Shown here in pieces: positions 11,851-25,274 of a stretch of 64,000 nucleotides of DNA. The stretch comes from Lates calcarifer (Eukaryota; Chordata; Actinopteri; Centropomidae), in contig NC_066855.1 in the NCBI RefSeq assembly GCF_001640805.2, positions 62,001-126,000 of the forward strand, written 5' to 3'. Both the position numbers and the translations under genes were made by a program. Position 1 is the stretch's first letter. Each line of letters starts with the position of its first letter. Under the pieces are notes generated by a model. That model saw only the letters and a program-made list of their open reading frames with translations. It did not search any database and had not been told where the DNA came from.

Positions 11851-13030
11851 ATGAACGACCTACAACAGTAAAACTATAATGTGAATATAGCTATACTAAT
11901 AACAACCATCCACTAATTGAATGTGGGTCATTCTGCATAATAACATTACCGTTGATATTTTAAACCACAATGAACTCTGAATCTGTACCGACCTGGCAAT
12001 TACATTGTTCTTTTTTCACAAACATTTCCTGAAATCATGTTTAGTTTCCCTCATAGAGACTTGATGTCTTCATCTTTACTAAAGAGCTCTTCCACTGATG
12101 TTTGATTCCAGCTGGTTTATAAGGGAATATTAGTGTAAATAAAAACACAGTATAAGTATATATTCACCTAAAACAACCTAGGGGAGATGAACATGCTTTT
12201 TTCAGCCCAGCAGTGGAGGCAAAACTGTGGGCAAAAAATCCCATTCCATCACTGTCGCTCATTAACTGTAATATTAATCATTTACACCCAAAACTGCGTG
12301 AGTTGTTAAAGTGACTCCCTCCATTCACATTCCTCCTGAAATCTTAAATTATCTTCAGTTAAGGTGGACGTAAGCTCAGGTATACGTCACTACAGAGATG
12401 ATGGATCACACAGTCTGGTGTATGAATAACACCTCAGTCCTTTCCGGTGTTATCACAACACGTTTCCGTTATGGCTGTACGCCATCACAAAGCTTAAAAT
12501 GCGTAGACATGACACGTGAAATGTTCTCAGCTAGACAACTTGGTGTGTAGTTCCTGAGATTGTTGTACCACACAGTTTGTTGCTGTCTAATGATAAATGG
12601 AGGTGAACACTGTGGACTGAGTCACAGTCAATCTGGACCTTTATTGAGACCATTATTCCTAATTTTCCCTGTTTTTTAATGAGGCACCTCCCTGCTACAT
12701 ATTCTGAATTTACTATTGATGAAACGCCTGTCTCTTCCATTCATCTGTTTCACATTAAAGTTTGATTAACAGCAGCTGAACATCACAGAAGCACAGCAGC
12801 AGGCGGACTAACTTTCTCTAGCTCAGAGAAAGAGATGTATTTTCATTGTCATTGTGGATGAGTGGGAGTGCACTCTGTTGCTTTGGAAATATTCTTTTGT
12901 GATAACGTTTGGTCATGATTTACTTATTCATCTGAAAATATAGCACAGACTAAGATTAGAGAGCTACAGGAAATGAGTCCTAAAACCTGGATATCCATTA
13001 CTTCCTGTTTAGTCATCATTAAGTCGATAG

Positions 13031-13395
13031 GTTTCTGGTTAAATGTCTGAAATAAGGTCTGTGGTTTTAACACAAGCTCAAGACATTTTCAGGTTTTATT
13101 CTCCGACATAAAATGGGTCAGTAAATCCCCCACTCCTGATGTTTGAAGCTTTTACGTGTCTTAAAAAAGGCGGTTGCTAACGAGTGTCTAAATGAGACTA
13201 CAGAGGTTGTCGGGGACGTTAACATGAAAACCCATCTACTCACCAGTCCACCTTTACAGCCTCGTTGTGTTTCTACTCACGCTCTTTCAAACTCTCACTA
13301 ACTTTCTAAGAAGAAAGGCTTTTGTAGAAGAGCTCAGAGCTAAATGAAATGACCAGTTGGAAGCTTAGTGGTGGAGACGTTGACGTCATGTGACC
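13031..13395 (+). repeat. 365-bp repeat family B, copy 1 (upstream of tmem100)
   Basis: Matches 50248-50612 over 365 bases with one mismatch (T here, C there, near 13143) and no indels by eye. It contains a perfect CRE palindrome TGACGTCA (13381-13388) and ends about 140 bases before the tmem100 coding exon. It has no ORF. The near identity points to recent mobility, duplication or gene conversion. Confidence 0.95.
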
Positions 13396-13575
13396 GTGGT
13401 GTTGGATTTCAGTCTTAGTTTATGTCCATTGCAGGCAACCATAGCTAGACCAGAGGCCTGCTGATATTTGAAGTTCTTCATTAAGGTCAGAGAAACAGAA
13501 TCAGTAACATCCCTTTAATTTTCTGTTTCCAGCTAGCTGTTCTGTGATTGGCTGATTGCTGACACCAGCACCAAG

Positions 13576-14049
13576 ATGGCCCACCTTTTCCTCGCTAGTA
13601 AGATCACCATGCCAGACGACCTCCACGGTAAAGGTGGTCCCAGGATTCCCAGGAGCGCCATGAAGATGCCAACATCAATCTCTGCTGAGAGGCTGAACCA
13701 GGACAAGCCAAGGAAGGACCATGGCGTCATCGTGACCACACACATTCCCCATGTCAATGAGGTCCAGCTGACAGCGGCCACAGGTGGCGCTGAGATGTCC
13801 TGCTACCGCTGCACTGTGCCATTTGGCGTGGTTGTCTTCATTGCCGGCATTGTGGTCACAGCAGTGGCGTACACCTTCAACTCTCACGGGTCCACCATCT
13901 CGGTGCTGGGATTGGTGCTGCTGTCTGCTGGAGTGGGACTGCTGGGGTCTAGCGCCATCTGCTGGAGGGTTCGACTGAGAAAGAAGAAGGACAAACGCAG
14001 GGAGAGCCAGACTGCCCTCATGGCCAGTCACGGATACTGTGTGGCCTGA
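13576..14049 (+). CDS. tmem100: Transmembrane protein 100
   Basis: Single coding exon of 157 aa. TMEM100 is a small two-pass membrane protein of endothelium and sensory neurons; in mammals it acts downstream of ALK1/BMP9 in vessel formation and modulates the TRPA1-TRPV1 complex (known from the family). Diagnostic sequence: AATGGAEMSCYRC before the first membrane segment (about residues 82-100, VPFGVVVFIAGIVVTAVAYT), the loop FNSHGSTIS, a second segment (about 108-130) ending SSAICW, then a basic tail with KRRESQTAL, all close to mammalian TMEM100. It is longer than human (134 aa) because of an extended N-terminus. The ATG at 13576 has a good context (aagATGG); MPDDLHGK at 13609 is an alternative start. 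An acceptor (tttctgtttccag) at 13532 shows that one or more non-coding exons lie upstream. The C-terminus GYCVA differs from human. Confidence 0.95.
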   Translation: MAHLFLASKITMPDDLHGKGGPRIPRSAMKMPTSISAERLNQDKPRKDHGVIVTTHIPHVNEVQLTAATGGAEMSCYRCTVPFGVVVFIAGIVVTAVAYTFNSHGSTISVLGLVLLSAGVGLLGSSAICWRVRLRKKKDKRRESQTALMASHGYCVA

Positions 14050-14643
14050 TCACCGTCCATGAAAACACCTGTTAGGAACTTTAGAAGAGTCAAGTTTAAG
14101 CTCTGGACATCTATACAGTCCACATGATAAACTTCAGGGAGACAGTGAGTCTGAACGCACCACACTGACATGTTCACAAACAGTAAAGACACAGACATTA
14201 AACTCACTGACCTGGAAGCTCAGGCAATGGCAACTGTGCAGAAACCTTAAAGGATCAGGCTTTGGAGACATGGTGGCCTGCAGGATCATTCAGTTTGACT
14301 ACTCCATGTTGGACGATGGAGGAGGACTAAACTTTCTTTTACCAAGCTCTACTGTGGACACAACGAGTTTAACAGTCAACTGAAAACAATTTGGATAACT
14401 GATCAATTGTTTACGTCACTTATGAAACAAAAGTGCCAAACATTATCTGGTTTCAGCTTCTTGGATTTCCTATTATGGGTCACAGGTGGTTGTGGATTGA
14501 TGACTGGACAAAACAAGACATTTGAAGACATCACATTGAGCTCTGGAGTCCCCCAGAGGTCATATGGTAGAAAAAATACTGCCATGGATATCTGTTTATT
14601 TCTAAACTGAACACATGGTTTAAGGAATATTTATATCAGTCAG

Positions 14644-14649
14644 AATAAA
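14644..14649 (+). terminator. tmem100: Candidate poly(A) signal of tmem100
   Basis: First AATAAA downstream of the tmem100 stop, giving a 3' UTR of about 0.6 kb. Another AATAAA near 14820 could be used instead. Confidence 0.45.
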
Positions 14650-16557
14650 AACTGGGAGTTTGAATCACTAATGCAGCTTTTAATTGTCAGAGCTGCTAAA
14701 TGAAAGCACAGACTAATAATCAGTGTAAAAAAAAACATGATATCCAATATGCTATATGCTGAGTTTCTGGACATCAGTCATTTTTGGAGAAGCATAATTT
14801 CTGCTTTAAATGCTAAAACAATAAATTTAATCAATTTAAAATTACATCTGATGCAAAAAAGTAAAGGTATCAACATACTTTGTGAAGCCACTGTAAAATA
14901 TGCATCAACAATCAAAATTGGACTAGAGAGAGAGGACACATATATTAGTATATGACATTGATTATCAATATGTGGTTCATTCAGTGGGTTAGAATAACAC
15001 ATTTCATTACCATAAGTTTATATAACACCCCACTGCTTTTATTCTGAAGGTCAGAGGTCCACATCAGACTATCAAACATCCTATCACTATGAATGCACCG
15101 AAACTCATGGTTTGCATGGATATTTGAGCTACGTTTTTCCTGCTTTTCTGACACTCGACTAAAAACTACAGGCACCAGTTGATGTGATGTAGATGAAGGT
15201 TAGTCATAGCTCTACAAAGCTCACTGATGATGTACATTATCTGTAAGTAAATGCTGCTAATAAGCTATAAAAGACATTTAAGAAGGTACTCTATTGCTGA
15301 CATTTCTCTTTCTGAGACAAAATACAGTCATCTCTGATTGGCCCTGTTAGTGACATCCATATGTTACTCTATGATTCAGTCATATTGAGGAGGAAATATG
15401 GAACTTAAAATCTATGGGATAAAGAAAATAACTTTGAATATACAACCTGCTGCAGGATAACAGGTAGAAAACATGAAAGGAGTGCTATGTGGATGAATCA
15501 CAAAGTAATAGACAGAGTTGGGAGGTCACTAACAGGGATATTCTTTGATATGCATGCCACCTTGTATGTTTTAAACTAGTGCACTATGATCCAAAGTGAT
15601 GAAAACTAACCAAACTTCATGTATTCCACCATATTAAAGAGCTCACATGTAGTTATAAGTGTAACTGTTGAACTGAGGGTCAGTCTGAAACTGTCTCTGT
15701 AGCTCAGTCTTATTTATTCTGTATCAACAGATATATAAGTGGAATATATTTGTTTTTATTAAAGTCAAGATTCAAGTGCCAACCTGATTTCTTCTTTTTA
15801 ATTTACTCATTGAGGTTTCTGTTTGCAGAGCAGGTTGAGGACGGGCTGGAAAGTTATAGCAGCTCGGCTGTTATATTTAGTTGTGTTTATGTTGCCTAGC
15901 ATCCCACAGACACACGACCAGATAATAAACTAAGGAGGGGAGGTGGGGGTTGGGGGGGTGGCAGACTGGGGTTGCGTCATTTGGAGGAGGAGGTGGTGGT
16001 GACGGGTAACGGTTACAACGCGTTGTCACTTCTGCAGTGCTAACTTTATCTCCACCGGAGTGCAGCATCCTGGGAATGTGGGAGGAAGGGGAGGGGGGAT
16101 AGATGGTAGATGGGGATGGGGGGTGGGGTGAGAGACAAGCAGAGAGTGGAAAAAGTAAGAGAGAGAGAGTGGTGGATGCAGAGTTGTATCACTTGAGCAG
16201 ATCCTCAGTCTTGTTTGTGAGGAGGTTCAGCTCCTCTGAGGAGCTGTGGGGGTGAAAATAGAAACAGTACAGTGGAAAAAATCACAACCTCACAGGATGT
16301 GGAACCACAGTCACTGTTGAGAAGCCCTGACATAGATCACCACCCTCTGATGATTAAATATCAGATCAAGATCACGTTTCTCAACATCCTGCTCCACCTC
16401 TCCTGGTGACTCCCCTAGTCGGAGCTAGATTAACCTCCTGATTGTCGGTCAGTTCATCCAAAAACCAACCAGGTCTTTAGAACAAAAGTAAAAATGCCAA
16501 AAATTCTCTCAAATGCCAAAAGGAAATTAGAATGTATTTAATGGGGAATGATGGATG

Positions 16558-16560
<3 letters not shown>

Positions 16561-16598
<38 letters not shown>
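16561..16598. repeat. 38-base poly-T run
   Basis: Uninterrupted T tract. It could be the oligo(A) tail of a minus-strand retroelement insertion, but no element body was recognised beside it. Confidence 0.97.
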
Positions 16599-16602
<4 letters not shown>

Positions 16603-16969
16603 ATTGATTAAGAATTTAAAGTCTGACATATAATTGCAGGTTGCAGCCTGAGAGTTCGACCTGTCCTGAGGTTTGCATGCTGTAATGACTTGACCTGCTG
16701 AAAATAAAGGGAAGTCATTGGATAAAACACAACTTTACAACTGAAACAGTTCATGTCCACAGGATGGAGGAACCAGAACAGGTGATATTATACTTAAGAT
16801 CTAACAAATGTGCCATTAATCAGATTACGTTGACAGAAATTTCATGGACAGACAACAGACGAGGAAAAACAAAATGCATAAGAGAGGGGGCACAAAAACC
16901 ATCATGATAACACATCGATTATTATGTGGTCATAAACCAAAGTACTGGACAAAATCAAAATCTTGACCT

Positions 16970-17240
16970 GAAGATGGCACTAGAGATAAAATTAGAGAAT
17001 CACCAAAGTTTTTACAGTACAATGAGAATATTAGAGCGAAATTTCATGCCAATCCATCTGATAGTAGTTGAGATATTTTATTAAAAGCTAAAAACATCAA
17101 CCTCATGGTGGCATTAGAGGAAAAGTTGGAGAATCGTCAGAGTTCTTAGGATTTAGTTTGTTTGGAGTTAGTTCTTAGGAAAATCTTTCTTTGAACAAAA
17201 TTTCAATGGACAGACAGACTCATACTGCCATCTCCAGAGC
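16970..17240 (+). repeat. Dispersed repeat family C, copy 1
   Basis: Contains GATGGCACTAGAGATAAAAT, ATTTCATGCCAATCCATCTG, a second internal copy of the first block (CATGGTGGCATTAGAGGAAA) and ends CATACTGCCATCTCCAGAGC. The same layout appears at 27841-28025. It resembles an abundant fish repeat recalled from other genomes. Confidence 0.6.
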
Positions 17241-18149
17241 TATGTCACTAGCGAGGATAAAAACAGAACTCTTGTGGTTTGTCCATTCTGACATATTTAC
17301 CTCTTTGTTGGAGGTAAATGATGGGGAACTGAACCTCTTTCTGAACTGTGGCCAAATGAATCAACGCTGACACTGGTTCTTTGTGTTTCTCAGACTGTTT
17401 TGTATCGGCTCAGGCTCTGTGAGGAGGGTACAGAGGGGAAATCCCGACCCTCCCTTCCCATCCTGTAACACACTGACCAGCTGAGTGACCAGAGGTGTAA
17501 CACAGTGGCAGTGTCACCCCCCCCTCCCCCATCCAACCCCTAAAACACACCCCAGACTCTCAGCCGGAAAGGGCCTGGCACGCAAAGAGACAGGGAGTCG
17601 GCACGATTAAAGTGGATCAGCCAGAGAACAGGAAGGAGTTTCTGTTCCTACACACCCTTTACCAAAACTTTGAACTAATTCCCCAGCAGGCGTGTGATTG
17701 TACTGTCATCAGAGGAGCTGCAAGGTCAGAGGAGTTGGCCCAAGCCTGAAGACAGTGAAGCCTGGTTCCAGAGTCAGTGCCCATCTTTGATTCTTTCCCT
17801 CGATTCAAATAGGTCTGGTGTTTAACTTGTGGAGGTGCAAAGACATGAGTGAAGATACCTATTTTTAAGGAGTAGATGGGACAAAATCAGTTCGGTGACA
17901 CAATAATGAGGCAACTTCAAGCCGTCATAACTGTTCTGAGGCCCTACAATATGTTTCTCAGAGGATGTTGAGTCTTTTGGCAACAGAGCATTAATGTGCG
18001 TCTGTGGTGAAACATTAATGAAGAATTGACTGTTTAAACTAATGATTGTCTCAAACTGGAGCCGTTTTAATGGTCTCTACTGTACACACAGAATAAGCAA
18101 AGCTCATTAGAGATAAAGCTCAGGCAGAGAGTGTCTGGGTGTGTGCTGA

Positions 18150-18205
18150 GGTGAGGTTTAATTACCTGTCAGCAGACAAACTGCAGCTGTTGCTGACAGG
18201 CTCTG
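18150..18205. promoter_or_regulatory. Candidate enhancer core with inverted TGACAG motifs
   Basis: CCTGTCAGCA (18165-18174) and its exact reverse complement TGCTGACAGG (18191-18200) flank a 16-base spacer containing an E-box (CAGCTG). A homeodomain-like TTTAATTA lies just upstream. TGACAG is the MEIS/PREP/TGIF core. This is motif clustering only; no conservation data are available. Confidence 0.3.
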
Positions 18206-21004
18206 TGACTCGGTAATGAGGTTGGATGTGGATGGTGCTGTCAGTCAGAGCTGCTGGGAGGCAGCATAGCTCGTTTACAGACTTGTGCTGAAACCCTCCT
18301 GTTTTCTGCAGCTAAAACTGGAATGTGATGGAAACCTCACATGTCCATTTACGGGAGTCATGTCTCTCTGCTGAAATTATGAAATTGAAGGTGTGAGCAG
18401 TGATAAGGAGTTTGCAGGTCAGTGTCTCAGTGTAAGGACAGCCTCTCCTTTTTCGTTAAACCTCTGGAACTGGAAGGTAGGTTACATTTTCAAATGAAGC
18501 AACAGACTAACATCTCTGAATTTCACTGATGTTAAAAAAGAAGCAGGGATTGTTTGTAGTGAAACGTTGGACACGTTCACGTACACATCGTGAACGTGTT
18601 GTGGATACAGGATGTGGTTCTGAGCGTTGTCTGCGGGGCTGAGTGGCTCCAGCTGGTCTGTGGTGGGAAAGATCCTGTGATAGAAGCTGGTTTTAGCCTC
18701 TGAGGGAGACCAACCAGCAGGGCCAACAATCGCAGAGAGACCCCAAAAGGCCCCCAAATGGCCCCATTAACTAGGGAGAGGCACTTCCTTTCATTTTTCA
18801 AAAATCCATTTCTCTCCCTCCAAACATTTTCTCTGCATGTGTTTCTTTCATTTTGTGGTGTGCTGACAGATTTAAAGGCTTATTGAAATAATAGGGGGTG
18901 TTGCAGCTCCCTGTCCGAGGTGGGTGCTGTAACAGATGGGAGGGGTGCACGGAGCGGTGCTGCCTCAACGCAGGAAGTTCACATTGTGTTTGAAAAGAAT
19001 GGCACCCCCCGTTTTGATTGCCACCAAAAAAGGTTGTGATAAGAAGACTGAAGCACAGAGGTGACTCCATTTCCTTTAAATAACACAATGCTCTCCATCA
19101 GGAGTCCAGGACCTTAACTCTCAAGCCTGCAGGGTCAGCGTGGAGTGATGGTGATGTGTTCGCGATCACACCTACACGACATTCTCATTTCTTGTCTTGT
19201 CTCCAGTTTTGTGTCCAATTTTACATATTTGTGCCCGTTGTTTCATAAACCATCCATGCCTGTGTGCACATGGGAATGGTTCACAGCTGAGTGTGAGGTG
19301 GCCCATTCAACAGCACATCCAAATTTGAGGTTGTGGCAAAACTAAGCACTAGGGGTGAGTTTCTGCCCCAGTGGAAGGAGTTTAAGTATCTTGGGGTCTT
19401 GTTCATGAATCAGGGAAACATCCAAGTTGTGCAATAATGGAACTATGCTGTGTTTCAGTTTTTGTACTTGTACTTATACCACACACACACTTCTTATTTT
19501 AAGTGTGCAAGTTCTTCACAGTGCACTTAAAGTACCGGGATGGTGAGTCAAAACAGTCCAAAAGTTACGTGTGGAATGATGGACACTTTTCACCATCAAC
19601 ACTCACCATCTTGGCTACATGGTCAAGGAAGGAGGACACGTGGTCTGCGCTGATGGCGGCATACCTTACATGTCACCTGACACATGGCGTGAATGGATGC
19701 AACGGCCCCTCTCTCTCTGCATTTAGTTAGTTCTTATTCTATTTTTACTAGAGAGAGAAACATTTTTTTCTTCTGTATGTCCTGAACATAGAGAGAAATT
19801 GACAATAAAAATATTTTGATCTGATCTTGATCTTGAGACGAGGTGCTAGTTTACATGTCCATCAGACACAATGTGGGGATGACAGCATTTTCAGACATTT
19901 TCTCCTGTCTGACATTCATAGTGTTGCACTCTGCCTAATGCAACCTGCTGTGATGAATCCGTGGGTCGATTTTCATTGAAACTGATTAAAACCAGTTGCT
20001 GGTAGAAGGAAGGAGATGAATGTAAAAAATGATGAGCTCGAAACCCTGGAGAAACAGAGGTAGTGTCTAAGTTCACAGCACAGTCACATACCTACACTCA
20101 AGTGCACTTACACCAGCTTTCATGTTTGTAGGTAGAATAGTGCCAAATTCTAGACGATATATAGCCAGTGTTGAGGGTAGTTTGGATATGAATAGTTTTT
20201 TATCTGTGCGTCCCAGTTTACGCTCCTTCAGATAATTTTTTTGGTCCATCTGTCGTCTGTTTTTCCTTTGTCTGTCAGGCAGAAAAAAAACCCTCTACAG
20301 ATGGAGAACAGCAAAGAGTGTGCAAGGAATTAGCCTGATTCCTGACAGGAGTTTACCCCCCCCCCCCCCACACACACACACACACAGGCAGTGACAGGGT
20401 GGCCTTCCAGCGAGCAAGGCTGTCCCATATTTAAAAATCCCATTTTTTCTCCATGAACAGCTCTGTGTTTGGTTAAAGTTAGGAAAGATACCAAATATGA
20501 ATCCACAGCTCCAGGAATTAAATTCCTATTGATTGATTCCATAGAGCACCAACATTCACAATGTCAATACAGGAGACAGTGTGCAGAGTGTTACCATATT
20601 TAACTTGACACCATAAAGCCCAATCAGAAAAACACAAGGACACATGCAGCTTGGTTGCGAATATACCTACATCTAGACAACTGCTAACAGTAGGACTACT
20701 GATGGTTGACCTAACGTCAGTCCATGAGAAGAGTTTGAGCTGACCAAGTTTTGATTGGTTGAACTCCACAGGAAGTGCAGAGACCCAGTCATCTTTAACA
20801 CAGCTGGTCCCCATGTTTATTTAATTACATGTCAGGCATGAAATTCAAAATGTGGGTTCATTTCGAGAAGGTAATGATCCCCTGACCCTGAGAAGAGGAC
20901 ATGAAAACTCTGTCTGTCGCTCCTTGTCATGTGTCTTTGAGTTGGTACCAGTACCACACTAAACTTCTCACATGGTTTCATTTCAATAACTGATTAAATT
21001 ATCG

Positions 21005-21300
21005 TTTTGATTTTCACAGCTATGCAGATGACACCCAGGTCTATGTGGCTGTTGATTCTGATGACCTGAGCTCCTTTCACTCCCTTGAAAACTGCACTTG
21101 AGTTTATGGATGACCCAAAACACAGAGATCCTCCTTACTGATCCAAAACATCATAGAGAGAGACTGTGCCTTCAATTTGCTACAATATCCAAGCACGAAG
21201 CACCTCAATGTGTTCTTGTTGACTCTGATTTAACTTTAATTTTAACTTTCCAGCTGCATATAAAGAACCAGAACAGAACCAGAACACCTTTTTGACATGT
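21005..21300 (+). mobile_element. LINE reverse-transcriptase relic (YADD box)
   Basis: Plus-strand translation gives HSYADDTQVYVAVDSDDLSS, containing the YADD catalytic box of non-LTR reverse transcriptases. After a gap and frame change follow NTEILLTDPKHHRERL and LVDSDLTLILTFQLHIKN, which resemble the next conserved blocks (KTEIL..GPK and DSELTF..HIN). Internal deletions and frameshifts make it non-functional. The fish clade (Rex-like or other) cannot be fixed by eye. Confidence 0.8.
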
Positions 21301-24052
21301 GACCCTTTAAAACAAAGGACATTTTAAAACTTTAAAAAGGGAAATTCAACCTGGAGCTCTTTGTCAGAATTTACATATTTTATATAACTGTAAACATTTC
21401 AAACAAAATGTGATTGTTACCTTCTCAGATTGTTTAATTTGAAATATTTCTGGAGGCCTGAAGAGGTGAAACCACCTGGTGTCATTTTCCTAACTTGTTA
21501 ATCATCTTGTGACGCCTCAGGTTAATCTTGTGGGGTCCTGACCCCAGGTCGAGAACCACTGATTTAAAGAATGCTGCCAAGATCAGACCTTTTCTTTCGC
21601 ATGTGCAGAGCTTGCACATACTTTTACTGCAAGTAAGATCCACTACTGCAAATCCTCTGTTCAAAGGTTTATCAGAAAAAACATTTGACCTGGTTAATTA
21701 CAAAAATCTAGCTCAGTCATTTGTCAGCTAGAGGAGAAGAAACCACCCAGTGTGTAATGTCAGATTTGTTTGAGCTTCTTTCATGCTTGTGAAAATGAGT
21801 GTCAGGACTTTATGAAAAACATGTTAAGTCTTTTCCCCTCTCTGTTCCCGTCTTTAATCCTCTGTGTTTTTCAGGTTTTAATAACACTGATGGTTTTTTC
21901 TGGCAGCAGTCTGGTCACTTTGTCCCACTGCTGACATTTTCTCCAACCTCACAATAAAAACTGCTCCATCCTCTCATCTTTCAAGACACTGACCAACAGA
22001 TTCATGGATTCTATTCAGGGAAATCACCTGATTTTGAGATAAAAAAAAAAACATGCTGCATCTCTCTCTGCACAGTCCTCTCTCTCTGTGATTCTTTTAA
22101 ATGTTCAAAGTGAATTTTTGCATCTTTATCCTCTTCCCTCAAAAGTCTCAGTTTTAAGAGGTGATCTCTGCTTTTCACAGCCTGTCTTACTGTTTAGTGG
22201 GTCAGGCTGAACTTATACCATTAGCAAGTCATTTCAGCTTGTTTGGGTGTCCTCTCTCTAAAGTCTAATATCCGCTTTGCTATATTTTTCCTGCTCTGTT
22301 ATTTTTACCCCGCCTTTTTTTTCCCCTGGCGCTCACCATCTGCTCTCGAGGACAGTAGTTTAGGTGTCCCTGGCTTGAAAGGTATTTCCTGATTCTGTTA
22401 TTTTACAACATTTTTTGGAGAGACTGGATATCCTCTTTTCATTTTTCTATGTTTTATTTAGACAGGAGAAGGGTTGAGAGGTTTAAAGATGGACAGACGT
22501 CCAGAGACAGTGCATCTACACTGAATCTAAAGTCTTTCTGCAACACATGGCCCAGATTCTTACTGTGAACTTACTGATCTGTTTCTGCAGTTTAGGCTTC
22601 ATGTGAATGTAGATGCAGAGACACATGAGAAGCTTGTAGAAGCTGATGCATAATGCAGAACAGATGCAGAATGAATCCAAACAAGATGAAGCATTTTGAC
22701 TGAAAGCAGAGAACCAGGACTTTCATGTGGAACCTGTGTGTGTTTATATATATGTGGCTGATGGGGGTCACATGACATCATATATCCTGTATATGTGTAT
22801 ATACATGTTCCTGTTGGTGCTCAGTGACAATTTGTTTGAAAAAACAGAAGAGGTTGGCAACTGAAGCCAGAGAAAAGAGCACCACCTGCAGGCACTTAGC
22901 ATACATGAAATAAAAATACAAAACATTTCTAATGTATCATTAATAATGCTTCATTGAGGTTGAAATAATAGGGTTTAAAGTGCAGAGCATGTGTCTACTT
23001 GAAATATTGATTGAGAGACTTGTTTTCCTGGAAATAAAAACTGTGGGGAAATAGATTTCAGTATGCTTCAAACCAGCTACTCAACAGGTTTGAGTAATAC
23101 GACACAGACAAGGTACAAAATGAGCACAAGCTACTGTAACGACAGGAGAAAGAGGAGGGAGAGGTCCAGCATCAGTCAGCAAACCATAACATCCTGCCCA
23201 TATTTGGTTGCTGTTACAAAATTACAGGATATTGCTGCAGTTTTCTACTTTCCAAGAGTTAGTTACACTGTGTATTTTTAGACTATAAAGTCATCATATT
23301 TTGAGGAAAAGTCATAATATTCCAAGAAAAAAAGTTGAAATATTTTGGAATTAAGCCACAAAAAAAGGTCACAATTTCTTCATTATATTTTGAGAAAGTC
23401 ATGTCAAGATAAAATCCCAAATGATTGAGAGAGGGAAACGAGGAAAAGCAAACAGTTCATATGAATCAATATGAACACTGTTAATTTGCAGGAGTGAATT
23501 TAGTCATTAGAACAAATTAAGACACTAAATATTTGAGGTTGGACTGTGGTTCAGTTTCAGTCAACACCAGTGAGAAAGGATGACAGTTGTAGTCAGAGGA
23601 AGCTCTGTCTGTGAGGCTGTACTCAGGGCAAAAGAAGTCATAACCAGGATGTACTAACAGCAATACTCTTAAAATTGCATGTTTCGAGTTGGACCGCAGC
23701 CTGTTCTGTGACCTTATATGCTTTTAATCTAATTTGAAATGTAAAAATAATCACTCAGAGTGACATAATAAAGCAGTTGTTTAATACATATTACATGACT
23801 CCCAAAATCCCCCAGAGCGACACTCGTGGCAAGCTGACAGGTATGTGTTAGAAGTCCTGTCTTCCATTTTGGTTGGGTATAATTTTGTCACTACATGTAA
23901 TGTGTAGTTAGGAAAATCAAAATGGTGGCTTAAGTTATTAAAACTGAGCAGCTTTAATCATTGGCTGCTGAAATTCAAGGTTGGAGGAGCAGCGAGGATT
24001 AACGTCCTTTAAAGCACAAAGCTTCATATCCACCCTGGCCTGCTGTCACTGC

Positions 24053-24083
24053 CTCTCTCTCTCCCTCTCTCTCTCTCTCTCTC
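24053..24083. repeat. CT-rich microsatellite upstream of smim36
   Basis: CTCTCT tract with two C/T interruptions. It begins a polypyrimidine-rich stretch running to the smim36 exon acceptor at 24298. Confidence 0.9.
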
Positions 24084-24305
24084 AGCTGATCCCTCTCCTC
24101 ATTTCATCTCTCTCATGTCGTCCTCTGCTGTCTTTTGCTCTCTATCTCTTTCCAGCCAGCTGTCCATCCCTCGTCTATCATCAGTATTTTTTTTGCTGTT
24201 TCTTCTCTTTCATCTCCCAAATATCTCTCTCTCTTTTCCCCATATTTCCTTTCTTTTTTTGCTGATTTTCCCATCCTCTCTTCCCTCTCTGGATCCAGGC
24301 GAGAT

Positions 24306-24654
<349 letters not shown>

Positions 24655-25274
24655 GGAAGAGGAGGAGGAAGAGGAAGGTTTGGACTAACAACCATGAAGT
24701 GCTGCTGTATCTCTTTGCCAGTGTTTTTAGTTCTGGACTCTTATGTTGAATTTTTAACTTCCCTTGATGGTATCGATGAGCTGCTGAGGTCAGCAGGAGG
24801 TAAGAAACCAGAAGGATGACCCCACCCCTGCCCTGAACCCCCACTGCCTTCAAATTCGTTCAACACTTCACTTCTGATAATCATCAGACCAAAATGCTCA
24901 TCATGACTTCCTGAAGCTTGAGGTGAAGTCTTAAATTGCCTGCTTTGTCTGATCAATGGTTCAAAATCCAAAGAAAAAACACAAGATAAAAGATGCTGTT
25001 GATTGACCAACTGATTAATCTTTGCAACTCTAATCTTTGCAACCTAAATAATTCCTGTTTGGTCCAGGAAGTACAGATAAAAGTTCATCTCACTATTATA
25101 CAGTAACAAAATCACACTGTTTTTTTTAGGTTTTGACCCCAAAAAAAGGACATCTTTGAGTCCTGTTTGGATGCTGTGGTGACTGAGGAAACCTAAGCAG
25201 TTGTCTGGGCCCCTGGTTTACATCACAAAACAAGGGGTGCAAGTAGTAGAATTATGTCTAACAAAGACATCCCA

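Larger units (their letters stand above)
5500..13000. other. Non-coding flank upstream of tmem100
   Basis: No supportable exon was seen in this stretch. It contains a CA microsatellite (5789-5832), a perfect palindrome (6524-6563), a fish-type repeat end resembling acctaataaagtggccagtg near 7164-7184, two copies of a dispersed element (8595, 10393), G-rich tracts near 11205-11255, a GA tract near 11341-11364 and a tgtg tract near 11597. The GA/G-rich part around 11200-11560 could hold upstream non-coding exons or a promoter of tmem100, but nothing fixes this. Confidence 0.5.
14700..24000. other. tmem100-smim36 intergenic region
   Basis: No coding exon supported. It contains a G-rich stretch with CpGs (15930-16130), a poly-T run (16561), a fish-type dispersed repeat (16970-17240), a motif-dense stretch (18150-18205), a C-run followed by CA repeat (20347-20385) and a LINE relic (21005-21300). 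Short ORFs here show no recognisable protein. Confidence 0.6.

Noticed and set aside
5500..13500. Search for PCTP, the expected neighbour of TMEM100
   Set aside because: No START-domain phrases or plausible exons were seen on either strand.
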